DNA from: PoT sp049331405
Lineage (GTDB): Bacteria > Planctomycetota > Planctomycetia > Isosphaerales > Isosphaeraceae
Assembly (NCBI RefSeq): GCF_049331405.1
Contig: NZ_CP186274.1
Span: forward strand, 9,424,001-9,488,000
Reading direction: 5' to 3'
DNA: 64,000 nt
Numbering within the stretch: position 1 is the stretch's first letter; every line of letters begins with the position of its first letter. Below, one piece after another: positions 1 through 8,840 of the stretch. A program made the translations under genes and the position numbers. Below the pieces are notes generated by a model. That model worked only from the letters and a program-made list of their open reading frames with translations. It had not been told where the DNA came from and searched no databases.

Positions 1-949
1 GCGCGATCATCTGTCCCACCTGGGCCCGGATCGTCGGGTCTTCTTCCTTGGCCCAGCTCTTTTCGAAGAGCGGCAAGGCGACGCTCGCCCGAGGGCCCAT
101 CGTGACCAGGCACTCCAAGATATCCGGACGGACGGCATCCTCGACCTCGCCAAACAACCTGGCCAGTGCGACGGCCGCCTGGTTCTGGACGGCGTCGCTC
201 GAGCCCATCAGGGTGTGGAGGACCTCATTGCGATCTCCGATTGGCTCGGGATCGCTCAGGAGGGTCAGCAGGGTCCCTATCGCACGCGGCTCTTCGGGGT
301 CCCTCAGGACCGACATCAGGGTCCTGGCCGCAAGCATGCGCACCCTGCGGTCCTTGTCGTCCAGCAAGGCGTTGAGTTTCTCGAGGAATTCCGGGCTCCC
401 CCCATACTGGCCGAGGGCGACCACGGCTTCGGCCCGGACCATGCTTTCCGGGTCCGCGAGCCTTTGATTCAAGACGGAGAGGGACTTCACTCTCACGCTC
501 GGATCGAGCCCGCTCTGGGCCAGCACCAACGGGTCGGTCGGGTTGAGGATGGGGGCCATGATCCCGAGCCCTCGGGTCGCCTCGACCCTGATCAATACCT
601 CGGGGTCCATGGCCGCGGAGAGGAGCATGGGCACGATCAACCCTGGCTTCTGGATCATCACGCCCAGGTGCCGATACGCCAGCGCTCTAAGCTCGACACG
701 AGGATCGCTCGTCAACTTCACGAAGACCGGCCGGGCGATATCCTCACCCTGACTCGATAGCCCCTGCGCAGCGACCTCGCGCCGGGCTGGGTCCGGCCCC
801 TGCAAATCGACCAGGAAGTTGTCCCGCTGACCCTGCTGCAACACCCAGGGCCGGATGCTCACGGCCCCCGACACCACCAGGACGACGACGGCCAGGAACA
901 AGGTCGAATAGAAGAGCGGACCAAAGACGCGCTGTCGCGGCTGGGACAT
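1..949 (-). CDS. HEAT-repeat membrane-anchored protein (3' end beyond window)
   Basis: The frame is open from an ATG at 949 down to the window edge, giving 316 codons without a stop, so the C-terminus is missing. Residues about 11-31 form one hydrophobic segment after a basic N-terminus (MSQPRQRVF), a signal anchor. The remainder is a helical repeat array with HEAT-type units, for example around SMVRAEAVVALGQYG and RVRMLAARTLMSVL. HEAT arrays are protein-interaction scaffolds; no catalytic motif is visible. Membrane anchoring with an extracytoplasmic array is inferred. It lies 150 bp downstream of the TPR peptidase gene on the same strand, so co-transcription is possible. Exact role unknown. 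Confidence 0.8.
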   Translation of the reverse strand, partial: MSQPRQRVFGPLFYSTLFLAVVVLVVSGAVSIRPWVLQQGQRDNFLVDLQGPDPARREVAAQGLSSQGEDIARPVFVKLTSDPRVELRALAYRHLGVMIQKPGLIVPMLLSAAMDPEVLIRVEATRGLGIMAPILNPTDPLVLAQSGLDPSVRVKSLSVLNQRLADPESMVRAEAVVALGQYGGSPEFLEKLNALLDDKDRRVRMLAARTLMSVLRDPEEPRAIGTLLTLLSDPEPIGDRNEVLHTLMGSSDAVQNQAAVALARLFGEVEDAVRPDILECLVTMGPRASVALPLFEKSWAKEEDPTIRAQVGQMIA

Positions 950-1100
950 GCTCGGCCCCCGTTTCGCTCGCTCGCTTGAATGCCTCTCGATTCAACTCAA
1001 GTATCATCGAATTCGGACATGCAAAGCAAGGCACTCCTCAGACAATAGCCTGAGGGCGATGTCTGGGCGAGTCGTTGGGGCGTCGCGAGGGATTCGAGGT

Positions 1101-3929
1101 TCAACCCGCCGACTCGATCTCCTTGCGGAGCTCCTTGGCCTCGGGGTGGTCGGGGTCTTCCTTGAGGATGGCGTCGAGGGTCGCCTTGGCGGTGGCCGCG
1201 TCCTTGTTCTCGAACTGGGCGCGTGCGAGCTTGACCTTGAGGTCGTTGGGCTTCTTGGCCTTCAGCTCGAGGGCCGTCTCGTACTCCTCGATGGCCCCGG
1301 CGTACTTCTTCTGGCCGGCGAGGGCGTCGGCGAGGAAGGCGTGGTTGGCGGGGTCGTAGCAGTTGACGTAGAGGCATTCCATCGCCCATTTCTCCGCCTT
1401 CTCCGGCTGCTTGGCGGCGAGATGTCGCTCGGCCAGGGCCTTGCGGACGTCGAGGTCGTCGGCGTCGTTGTCGGCGAGCATCGCCAGGTCCTCGAGGAAC
1501 TTGGCGGTGTTCTTCTTGCGGAGGTGGACCCGGGCCAGGCCCGCGACCCACTTGCTATGCGCGGGGTCGTCCTTGCGGGCGAGTTCGTAGAGCCGCTCGG
1601 CCTCATCGAGCTTGCCGGCCTTCATCTGGAGCTCGGCCAGGAGGTCGACGACGCGCTCGTTCGGCTTGTCGGGGTCGAACGCCGGCTCGAGCAGTTCCAG
1701 GGCCGCGGCCTCGTCGCCCAGGACCTTGTACAGGATCTGGGCCTTCACGTAGCTGGCCAGTGGGTGGTGCGGCTTGAGCTTGAGGGCCTTGTCGGCCAGG
1801 GGACGGGCTTCGCGATAATCGCGGCGGGCGAAGTGCTCGTAGGCCATTTTCGCGTTGAGGTCCGGGTCCTCGGGGGACTGCTTGAGCATGCGCTCGAGCT
1901 GCGAGAACTTCACCGGCTTCTCTTCGTTGACGCGGGTCCGGATCGTCTTGATAACCTCATCGAGGTAGGTCAGGTAGCCGGCCTCGAAGTCGGCCTTCTC
2001 GACGTGGAAGCAGGAGTCGAGGGCGCGGTCGGTGGTTAATCCCCGGCGGTAGGCGTCGAGCATCTTGATGAGCGCGTCGGAGCCGAACCGCTTGAGCATG
2101 TAACGGGCGTAGAGTTGGGCCTGGCAATAGGCCATCTGGCGGTCCTCCGCCTCCTTCGGGCGGATGAAGCCGAGGTTGATCGTGTCGAGGTTGAGCAGGT
2201 TCGTCCGCTTGGGGACCCGCTCGAGCAGCATCTTGTTCCACTCCTGGGGCCGGGGCGACCCCTCGCTCTCGACGGCGAGGGCCTCGGTGTACCAGTGCGG
2301 GATGTTGAATTCGGTCTGCTGGAGCGTGATGACGTGGACGACCTCGTGCTTCAGCACCCTCGCCCAGTTGAACGGCTTGTTGGTGGACCGGGGGCTCGCC
2401 AGCGCGACGACCTTGCCCGTGCAGGCGCCGACGGTCGGGATGAAGGGGAGGGCGACCGTCCTGCCGCTGAACCACTGGTGGTTCTTGAGGATCTCGATCT
2501 TCGTGATCGCCGGGGGAGAGTAGCCGAACCGGGAGGTCAGCTCGCCGTGGATCGACTCGAGGTACCGCGCCATGTACTTGCCCAGGAGCTTGTCCTGCGC
2601 CGGGTCGACGAGCACGCTGTAGTGCTCGGTCTCGATGGGCTTGTACGAATCCATGTGCTTGAGCACTTTCATCATGTTATCGGCGCGGACGTTGAACGGG
2701 TCGGCCGAGAAGGCGTCGGCGAAGAGCTGCCGGGCCTCGGTCTCGCGGCCGATCTGCATGTAGAGCATCCCCAGGCCGATCGGGGCGTCGGCCCGCTTGG
2801 GGTCGGCCGCGCAGGCGAGGAGGAAGGCCCGCTCGGCCGAGTGATACTTGCGGCGATCGGCCAATCGCTCGCCGAGGGCCGCGTAGAAGGTCGCCGGCTT
2901 CGGGTTATTCGCCAGGGCGAAGGCCTCGGCGGCGGAGGCCCCCAGCGGGTCGACGAGCAGTCGGCAGGAGGCCGCGAGCCGGGCCAGGCCGTCCTCGTCG
3001 CGAGGGTTCTCTCCCACGGCCTTGCGCGACGAGGCCAGGGCATCCGTGAAGCGCTCGTCGGAGATGTTCAGGTCGGCCATCAGGACGTGGGCCGGGGCGT
3101 ATCGCGGGTTGATCTCCAGGGCCCGTTCGGCCTTGGTCCGGCCGTTGGCCAGCTTGTACCCTTGGAGATCCGCCTGGCCGAGCGTCACGAGGACCTCGGC
3201 GGCCCTCGGGTTGATCTGGAGGGCCCGCATCAGCTCCTTCACGGCCGAGCCCTCGCTATAGCCCGAGAGGAAGAGCTTCCCCTCGAGCCAGGGGGCCTGC
3301 CAGCAGTGGGGATCCGCCTGGAGGGCCCCCTCGTAGATCTGGCTGATGACGTCGTTGAGCGACTCGCTCAGCTCCTCGCCCCGGGCCATCGCCCGGTAGT
3401 AGCGCTCGGAGGCCTGCCCCACGATCAGGAGGGACTCGGCGTTCTTGCCGATCTCAGCCTGCTGGTCGTTATAGCGGTCGACGAACCATTTCCAGGAAGC
3501 GACGGCCTGATCCTGCTCCCCTTTGGCTTCCTGGAGTTTGGCCATCACCCAGCGCGCGGCAAGGTGGTCGGGGCTGGCCTTGAGGGCCTGCTCGGCCGAG
3601 GCGCGGGCCCTGTCCCAGTCGCCGACGCCGAACCGGATCTCGGCGAGCTTGGCGGCGAGGTCCGGGTTCTCGGCCTGCGAGGCCTGGAGCCCGACGAGGG
3701 CCTCGACGGCCTTGTCGGTCTCTCCCTGGCTCAGCAGCGCATCGGCCTTGCCCAGGACGGCCCTGGCTTTCGCCTCGGGCGCCAGGCCCTTCTCGGCCTT
3801 GAGGACCTCGTCGAAGGCCTCTTGCGACTCGGCGTAGCGGCCGTTCTTCCAGAGCTGGCGTGCGTCATTGATCCCGGCCGGCTCGGCGGCCAACGTCACC
3901 AGCAGTCCCAGCAGAATCTCGGGGAGCAT
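1101..3929 (-). CDS. secreted TPR-repeat protein with peptidase MA-like (HExxH) domain
   Basis: About 942 aa. A short signal peptide (MLPEILLGLLVTLAAEPAG) is followed by TPR units over residues about 20-430, a gluzincin domain at about 440-660, and more TPR units to the C-terminus. The metalloprotease motif HEVVH is at residues 528-532, with a downstream NIPHWYTEALAVESEG segment supplying the usual third glutamate ligand. This arrangement matches the peptidase MA-like family (clan MA, zinc-dependent). Start choice: a GTG at 3935 extends the frame by two codons but overlaps the Shine-Dalgarno AGGAGG at 3935-3940, so the ATG at 3929, five bases after it, is preferred. Substrate unknown; a role in the periplasm or cell envelope is inferred from the signal peptide. 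Confidence 0.88.
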   Translation of the reverse strand: MLPEILLGLLVTLAAEPAGINDARQLWKNGRYAESQEAFDEVLKAEKGLAPEAKARAVLGKADALLSQGETDKAVEALVGLQASQAENPDLAAKLAEIRFGVGDWDRARASAEQALKASPDHLAARWVMAKLQEAKGEQDQAVASWKWFVDRYNDQQAEIGKNAESLLIVGQASERYYRAMARGEELSESLNDVISQIYEGALQADPHCWQAPWLEGKLFLSGYSEGSAVKELMRALQINPRAAEVLVTLGQADLQGYKLANGRTKAERALEINPRYAPAHVLMADLNISDERFTDALASSRKAVGENPRDEDGLARLAASCRLLVDPLGASAAEAFALANNPKPATFYAALGERLADRRKYHSAERAFLLACAADPKRADAPIGLGMLYMQIGRETEARQLFADAFSADPFNVRADNMMKVLKHMDSYKPIETEHYSVLVDPAQDKLLGKYMARYLESIHGELTSRFGYSPPAITKIEILKNHQWFSGRTVALPFIPTVGACTGKVVALASPRSTNKPFNWARVLKHEVVHVITLQQTEFNIPHWYTEALAVESEGSPRPQEWNKMLLERVPKRTNLLNLDTINLGFIRPKEAEDRQMAYCQAQLYARYMLKRFGSDALIKMLDAYRRGLTTDRALDSCFHVEKADFEAGYLTYLDEVIKTIRTRVNEEKPVKFSQLERMLKQSPEDPDLNAKMAYEHFARRDYREARPLADKALKLKPHHPLASYVKAQILYKVLGDEAAALELLEPAFDPDKPNERVVDLLAELQMKAGKLDEAERLYELARKDDPAHSKWVAGLARVHLRKKNTAKFLEDLAMLADNDADDLDVRKALAERHLAAKQPEKAEKWAMECLYVNCYDPANHAFLADALAGQKKYAGAIEEYETALELKAKKPNDLKVKLARAQFENKDAATAKATLDAILKEDPDHPEAKELRKEIESAG

Positions 3930-4024
3930 ATCCACCTCCTGTAGTCTTCCACGCTAACATAGGAGGCTGGCGAATTGAACCAGCGTCGTGCAGGCGAGAC
4001 CGGCGGTTCGAGCGAGGCCGAGCG

Positions 4025-4849
4025 ATGACCAGCGGCAACCCGGAATATCGGATGGTGATCTTCGAGGCGCTCGACGATCCCAAAGGGGTCCGGGACCTCT
4101 TCTGCAAGGTGCTCGGCATGCACCCGACCGACGCCACGCAATGGCTCGCACGACTGCCCGGCGTCTGGCCCCGCCCGCTGGCCGAGCCCGAGACCCGCCA
4201 ACTGCTCGACGGCCTCTACGAGTTCGGCGTCGCCGCCGAGGCCTGGCGCGTCGACCAGTTCCCCGACGTCCTCCCGCCTCGAACCATCCACACGGCCGCC
4301 TGCCTACCCGAAGGCTTCCGCATCCAGGGGCTGCATGGCGAGCCGACGCACTGGGTCCCCTGGGACAGGTTCGAGCTGATCTGCGCCGGCAGGATCGCCA
4401 CCGAGGACGAGTTCCGCGGCGCGGCCCCCCCCAACTGGACGTCGACCCTGACCATGGGCCTCCAGGCCATCACCCTGCGACGGCCGAAGCTGGCCCCCAG
4501 GACCTCCCGCGCCAGCCGCATCCCTCGCGACCCCGTGGCCGAGGTGATCATCATCAGACGCGACCCGAGGATCGCCTTCCGGATCGTCGAGAACCAGATG
4601 AGTTACGCCTATCTCGGCGAACGCCTCTGCGCCTCGGCCTCCGAGAATTTCCCGATCTTCCTGGCCGACCTCTGCGCCAGGGCCGATCAGGCATACCTCC
4701 CCGAGTCGACCCGAGCCATCCTCAAGCTCGGCGAGCCCGGGGAGTATCTCTTCCCGAGCTCGCAGGCCATCCAGGAATACGCCGTCAACCGACTCCTCTG
4801 GAGCTGGTATCGCCGCGATCGCGACGCCCAGCGCGGCACCTCATTCTGA
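4025..4849 (+). CDS. conserved hypothetical protein with possible L7/L12-like N-terminal domain
   Basis: 274 aa, no signal peptide or membrane segment. Residues about 8-80 (EYRMVIFEALDDPKGVRD onward) have the length and beta-alpha-alpha pattern of a ribosomal L7/L12 C-terminal or ClpS-like module, in which a short hydrophobic strand precedes a helix and a later strand ends in an aliphatic stretch. This is only pattern resemblance. Residues 90-274 match nothing I recognise, although GC skew, codon use and length support a real gene. It is divergent from the TPR peptidase gene, with about 95 bp between starts. Function not assignable. Confidence 0.75.
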   Translation: MTSGNPEYRMVIFEALDDPKGVRDLFCKVLGMHPTDATQWLARLPGVWPRPLAEPETRQLLDGLYEFGVAAEAWRVDQFPDVLPPRTIHTAACLPEGFRIQGLHGEPTHWVPWDRFELICAGRIATEDEFRGAAPPNWTSTLTMGLQAITLRRPKLAPRTSRASRIPRDPVAEVIIIRRDPRIAFRIVENQMSYAYLGERLCASASENFPIFLADLCARADQAYLPESTRAILKLGEPGEYLFPSSQAIQEYAVNRLLWSWYRRDRDAQRGTSF

Positions 4850-4940
4850 CCACTCCCGGATATCCAACAGCGTATTGATCCCCTCCGCAGAGGCCGGGCA
4901 GGGGTTCCGCAAGTTTGCGCAAATTCCCAATAAAAATTGG

Positions 4941-4969
4941 TTGAGATTGAATCTCAGTCTCGCTAAACT
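4941..4969 (+). promoter_or_regulatory. sigma-70-like promoter with embedded inverted repeat, upstream of the DUF1559 gene
   Basis: A -35 TTGAGA at 4941-4946 and a -10 TAAACT at 4964-4969 are separated by 17 bp. A perfect inverted repeat GAGATT-g-AATCTC (4943-4955) overlaps the -35 and the spacer, where a repressor would bind. Position relative to the DUF1559 start (5116) implies a leader of about 140 nt. Planctomycete promoter consensus is poorly known, so this is a candidate. Confidence 0.45.
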
Positions 4970-5055
4970 GCGATTCTGACCGAGGCCATCCCTCACCGCC
5001 CGGTCGTTACCTGGACGAAGGAACTTTGCGTTCCTCCCGCATCGTCCTACATGAT

Positions 5056-5082
5056 CGACCGGCCCAGGTCCCAGGCCGGTCG
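5056..5082 (+). other. leader hairpin upstream of the DUF1559 gene
   Basis: Arms CGACCGGCC (5056-5064) and GGCCGGTCG (5074-5082) are perfectly complementary over 9 bp with a 9-nt loop. The hairpin lies in the presumed 5' leader, 33 bp before the start codon and just before the purine-rich GGAGAGG at 5094-5100. No U-tract follows, so it is not a terminator. A role in mRNA stability or translation control is possible but unproven. Confidence 0.4.
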
Positions 5083-5115
5083 TCCTGCTCCGTGGAGAGG
5101 TCGAGCGACATCCCG

Positions 5116-6069
5116 ATGAACCGCAACCAATGCGCCTTGAGGGGCCGCCGCAGCGCCGGGTTTACCCTGATCGAATTGCTGGTCGTGATCGCGATCATCG
5201 CCGTCCTGATTGCCCTGCTGCTGCCGGCCGTCCAGGCGGCGCGCGAGGCGGCCAGGCGGGCGCAGTGCGTCAACAACCTGAAGCAGATGGGCCTGGCCGT
5301 CCACAATTATGTGGACATCAACAACACGTTCCCGATCGGCCAGAACGTGAATCCGAAGCCGTTCAAGACCTACAAGATCGGCACGAACTGGTCGGTGAGC
5401 CTGCTGCCGTTCCTCGAGCAGACGGCCGCCTTCAACGGCTGGAACGTGAGCTTCCACTTCGCCGACGGGCCGAACACGACCGTCTGCAAGACCGGCGTCT
5501 CGGCCTATCACTGCCCGTCGGCCCCGACGCAACTGGTCGAGACGTACACGGCGGGATCCGACATGGACGGGATCACGGCGGGGACAGCCTATCAGACCGG
5601 GGTCGTCGACTACTTCGCCGTGGCGGGCGCGTACATCCCCGCCGGGAACCTGACCAATGGCATCTTCCTCTTCACCTCGCCCCCCAACGGCATGTGCTGC
5701 GCACCGGCCCAGGTGACGGACGGCCTCTCCAACACCATGCTCTTCGCCGAGTTGACGGGCGGCCCCAATCGATACGGAGCCAACGGCGTCAAGATCGGCG
5801 CGAATCTCGACGCATACGGACACCTCGGCGCCCTGAACCGGATGCTGCTGCAGAACTACAGCTACGACGGGAAGCTCGCCTATGGGGGCAACTGCACCGT
5901 CAATTGCACCAACTACGGCGTGAACGTCTATGGCTTCCACCCCGGCGGAGCCAACGTGGGCCTGGCCGACGGCAGCGTACGGTTCCTCAAGCAGACCGTC
6001 GGGCTCAACGTCATGGTCAACCTCGTCACGCGCGACGACGGCAACGTCATGAGCGCGACCGATTATTGA
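5116..6069 (+). CDS. DUF1559 domain-containing pseudopilin-like protein
   Basis: 317 aa. It begins with a prepilin-type cleavage and methylation motif: GFTLIELLVVIAIIAVLIAL followed by LLPAVQAAREAARRAQC, the standard N-terminus of planctomycete DUF1559 proteins. The C-terminal H-X9-DG box is present (FHPGGANVGLADGSVRF). These proteins are expanded in planctomycetes and are thought to be exported by a type II/IV pilus-like route; the actual function is unsettled. Start choice: the frame extends upstream to a TTG at 5026, but the ATG at 5116 places the prepilin motif 15 residues from the N-terminus as in the family. A lipoprotein gene follows 64 bp downstream, the usual neighbour. Confidence 0.93.
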   Translation: MNRNQCALRGRRSAGFTLIELLVVIAIIAVLIALLLPAVQAAREAARRAQCVNNLKQMGLAVHNYVDINNTFPIGQNVNPKPFKTYKIGTNWSVSLLPFLEQTAAFNGWNVSFHFADGPNTTVCKTGVSAYHCPSAPTQLVETYTAGSDMDGITAGTAYQTGVVDYFAVAGAYIPAGNLTNGIFLFTSPPNGMCCAPAQVTDGLSNTMLFAELTGGPNRYGANGVKIGANLDAYGHLGALNRMLLQNYSYDGKLAYGGNCTVNCTNYGVNVYGFHPGGANVGLADGSVRFLKQTVGLNVMVNLVTRDDGNVMSATDY

Positions 6070-6133
6070 TCGGCCGGGTGGGATCGCTCAAACGTACTAT
6101 CACATCTCAAGCAAAAAGCAGCTTTCAAGCCAC

Positions 6134-6613
6134 ATGAGCGGCGTTAAGTTCGCAAGAGTCCGGCTCCTGGCCCTCGGGATGCTCGCGTCGCTGGCGATCG
6201 CGGGTTGTTCGGGCGGGGCCGACGACGGCTTGACGAAGTACCCCGTTCACGGGACGGTGTACGTCAACGGCAAGGCCGCCGACGGCATGGTTGTCACGTT
6301 CAATCACCAAGACAAGGTGCCGGGCAACGCCATGTGCCCCGTCGCCAGGACCGACCAGGCGGGCCATTACACCCTCTCGACCAACGCCGACAAGGACGGC
6401 GCCGTCGAGGGGGAATATACGGTCACCTTCGTCTGGCCGACCGACAACGGCCCGATGCCCCTGGACCGCCTGAAGGGCCGCCTCGCCAACGCCGAGCGCT
6501 CGTCGTTCAAGGCCCACGTCAAGGCCGGGGACAACGAGATCGAGCCGTTCAAGCTCGAGATCGAACCCAGGAACCTCCTCCCCCCGCCGACCAAGGCCGG
6601 CGCCCGCCAGTAA
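6134..6613 (+). CDS. transthyretin-like / carboxypeptidase-regulatory lipoprotein
   Basis: 159 aa. The lipobox LAIAGC after a hydrophobic stretch marks a lipoprotein processed at Cys24 or nearby. The mature part begins with a PVHGTVYVNGKAADGMVVTF segment, the beta-sandwich start seen in transthyretin-like planctomycete lipoproteins that accompany DUF1559 genes. No catalytic residues. It probably sits on the outer face of a membrane beside the DUF1559 product and is co-transcribed with it (64 bp gap, same strand). Specific role unknown. Confidence 0.85.
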   Translation: MSGVKFARVRLLALGMLASLAIAGCSGGADDGLTKYPVHGTVYVNGKAADGMVVTFNHQDKVPGNAMCPVARTDQAGHYTLSTNADKDGAVEGEYTVTFVWPTDNGPMPLDRLKGRLANAERSSFKAHVKAGDNEIEPFKLEIEPRNLLPPPTKAGARQ

Positions 6614-6692
6614 GGAGCGACACCCGGCTTCACCCTCCGGCCCCTCGCCCCGTGGCCGGAAGGGACGGGGGACGTTCGACTGCCGTCAGAGG

Positions 6693-7205
6693 TTAAGCGA
6701 TCCTGTCCTGTTCCTCTGGAAGGTCAAAGGCGTCGTTGTAAGTCAAATGGCCGTCTTGGTCGCTCACGCGTGATAGTTCAGAACCTCGCCGATAGACAAT
6801 TTGTAAACCATGCTCTGGCTCCCAGTCACATCTCGCAGTGACTTGAACGTAGATGGCCCGGTCTCGCCTGGATCTTCGAGAGACAAAGACCTCCGAAGGT
6901 TCGACGTACTTCCAGACCTCGGCATCCGAGTCGATCCGACAGTCGAGATCTTCTTCATCAGAGATCTCGGCGATGTGCAAATAGTTCTTATAGACATAGG
7001 GACTAGCGGCCAGCCGATCCTTGGGGCCAAGGCGGAGGAACGATTCAATCGCGGCATTCACCTCTTCCGCGTCGGAATCGTTAAGGCCATCCAAGGTTAT
7101 CGTGAGCGGCAAACCGTCGAAGTATGGTATCTCAATCGGAGCCGATACGAGCCATTCCGACACGTCTGGGTCGGGCCGAAGGTCTCCAATCGCGTGGATC
7201 CTCAT
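6693..7205 (-). CDS. DUF6985-like protein
   Basis: 170 aa, acidic, without signal peptide or membrane segment. The C-terminal block CDWEPEHGLQIVYRRGSEL followed by SDQDGHLTYNDA resembles DUF6985 proteins, a cytoplasmic family often met near polymorphic-toxin immunity genes; the family call is from memory and moderate. An SD-like GAGG lies six to seven bases before the ATG at 7205. The gene and its upstream 120 bp are near 50% GC or below, much lower than neighbours, which suggests recent acquisition. It converges on the lipoprotein gene, and no toxin partner is visible nearby. Confidence 0.7.
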   Translation of the reverse strand: MRIHAIGDLRPDPDVSEWLVSAPIEIPYFDGLPLTITLDGLNDSDAEEVNAAIESFLRLGPKDRLAASPYVYKNYLHIAEISDEEDLDCRIDSDAEVWKYVEPSEVFVSRRSRRDRAIYVQVTARCDWEPEHGLQIVYRRGSELSRVSDQDGHLTYNDAFDLPEEQDRIA

Positions 7206-7333
7206 TCCGCTGCCTCATAGTAAAATCTTGCACGAACACGATAAAAAATTATGATCAATATCGAGCAGTGATCTTGCGCCGATGATACCTATCGCCTTCT
7301 CGTAACAATAACTCGGAATTCCCGATTCAGAGT

Positions 7334-8053
7334 TCAGCCCGGTTGCCGGCTCGACTCCCGGATCGCTGGCCATTTCCGCCCGAACTGCTTGGAGGCCCCG
7401 GCGAGGATCGGCTTGCCGTGGCCGAAGCAGGCCACCTCGAAATCGAGGGCCGAGAGCTTGGCCAGGCTCCGTTTCCCTTTCTCCAGGTCCTCATACAAGG
7501 GGCTGAGGGCCAGGCCGAAGGCGTTGGCCGCGGCGTCGGCGGCGATCAGCACGCCGCCATGCTCGGGCCAGAGAAACGCGAGTTGCCCCGCACAATGGCC
7601 GGGGACGTGGATCGCCTGGATCCCGCCGGGGAGGGTCGCGCCGTCCCGGACCTCATGCTCGATCTCGGCGGGCTCGACCTCCGTTGGGGCCTTGGGGATG
7701 AGGAACCGGCAGATGAGGGCGTTGAGGATCCCCGGAGCCGGCGTCAGGGGGCGGATCGTCTTCCCCTCGCGGATGAAGGCCGCGTCGACCGGGTGCATGG
7801 CGGCAGGGGCTCCCGTCAGGCGCTTGAGTTCGGCCAGGCTGCCGGAGTGGTCGCTGTGGCAGTGCGTGACCAGGATGTGGCGGATGTCGGCCGGGGTCTT
7901 GCCCAGGGAATCGAGCGCCTCGACGATCTTCGGGGCGCTGCCGGGGATGCCCGTGTCGATCAGGGCCAGGCCCTCGCCCGTGTCGAGCAGGAAGGCGTTG
8001 ACGAAGTCGATCTTCACTTCCCAAAGCCCGGGAACCACTTGCTTCGCGCCCAT
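7334..8053 (-). CDS. MBL-fold metallo-hydrolase
   Basis: 239 aa from the ATG at 8053. The metal-binding motif THCHSDHSG (His64, His66, Asp68, His69) plus later HVPGHCAGQ, IAADAA and CFGHGKP provide the HxHxDH-H-D-H ligand set of the metallo-beta-lactamase fold (glyoxalase II-type binuclear zinc hydrolases). The reading frame stays open upstream to 8404, but that part has no family similarity and is arginine/proline-rich like non-coding GC-rich frames, so the shorter start is chosen; it has GAGG about 9 bases upstream. Substrate cannot be inferred. Transcribed away from the RND gene. Confidence 0.88.
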   Translation of the reverse strand: MGAKQVVPGLWEVKIDFVNAFLLDTGEGLALIDTGIPGSAPKIVEALDSLGKTPADIRHILVTHCHSDHSGSLAELKRLTGAPAAMHPVDAAFIREGKTIRPLTPAPGILNALICRFLIPKAPTEVEPAEIEHEVRDGATLPGGIQAIHVPGHCAGQLAFLWPEHGGVLIAADAAANAFGLALSPLYEDLEKGKRSLAKLSALDFEVACFGHGKPILAGASKQFGRKWPAIRESSRQPG

Positions 8054-8840
8054 GCTGCGTGCCTCGATCGAGCCCAAGTTTCTCGAACCCAACCCCCATA
8101 CGGCCCGGCCGATCGTCCACTCCTCGAGGAAGTAGCCTTCCACCCCTCGAATCGGCGCGGCCTCCGAGTCCAATGCACGGGCATTCTTGCAGCGAGGATG
8201 CCCCCCGGCAAGGAAGCGGACGTCGCTCGGTGGCCGGATCGGCCGTTGGGATTGCATTGGGCGCGGGGGTTGGAGTAGCGTAACGTTGCTTGGCGCCTGG
8301 ATTATGACGATGACGACTTTCCGCGAACGATCCGAATCCAATTCGGAACTTTTCGGAGGCCGACATCCGACTCCCCCCCTTTCGGCGCGATGCGTCCCCC
8401 CCATCGATCTCGATCCACGACGAATCCGTTGAGCCGACGACGAGCACGAGGGCCCGTTCCCCCGGGCTCCGTCGCGACCTCAGTCCCGGAAGACCCGGCT
8501 CGACACTTTTTTTGAGTGAACCTAACTTCGGGCGTGGCGTAAGTTAAGCTGGGGGATATTCGCTCGCGGACGAGTTTCGCGCGATCCCCCAAGCTGATGA
8601 GTTCGAGCCGGAAATGGCGGGGGGGGGGAAGGGCACCGGGGTCGGTGTCCTCCATGAGTGCAGAGGCCGATCCATTTTCAGGAAATTATATTATCCGGCC
8701 TGAAACTTGCTTTACCCATTGATCCCCGAAAATCCTGATGCGAGGCCGCCGTGCTCGTCTCGATGCGGCGGGCTCGGGGTCGAGCGGGGTTCGTCTCGGG
8801 CCGGTTGTCCCTGTACAAGACTTGCGGAGCCGATTCCCTC
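8054..8840. other. 787-bp divergent intergenic region with hairpins
   Basis: No convincing gene. It separates the MBL-fold gene (minus strand) from the RND-adaptor gene (plus strand) and must hold both promoters. A cluster of inverted repeats at 8523-8595 is listed separately. An AT-rich patch at 8683-8695 (around TTATATTATC) is a possible -10 region for the RND gene, but I see no matching -35. Confidence 0.5.
8523..8595 (+). other. cluster of inverted repeats, possible structured RNA or operator
   Basis: First repeat: TAACTT (8523-8528) and AAGTTA (8541-8546), 12-nt loop. Second: AGCTGGGGGAT (8547-8557) pairs with ATCCCCC (8584-8590) plus AGCT (8592-8595) with one bulged A, enclosing a smaller CTCG-CGGA-CGAG hairpin at about 8563-8574. 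The two stems abut exactly, giving a two-armed structure about 245 bp before the RND start. No U-tract follows. Confidence 0.4.

Noticed and set aside
1101..3944. Very long open frames on the plus strand opposite the TPR peptidase gene (948-2039 and 2115-3944)
   Set aside because: They are leucine/valine/glycine-rich mirror frames of the real minus-strand gene, a normal effect of high GC and codon bias; they have no domain features.
7334..8404. N-terminal extension of the MBL-fold protein (117 extra codons)
   Set aside because: The extension has no MBL-fold similarity, and its composition is that of a random GC-rich frame; the ATG at 8053 has an SD.
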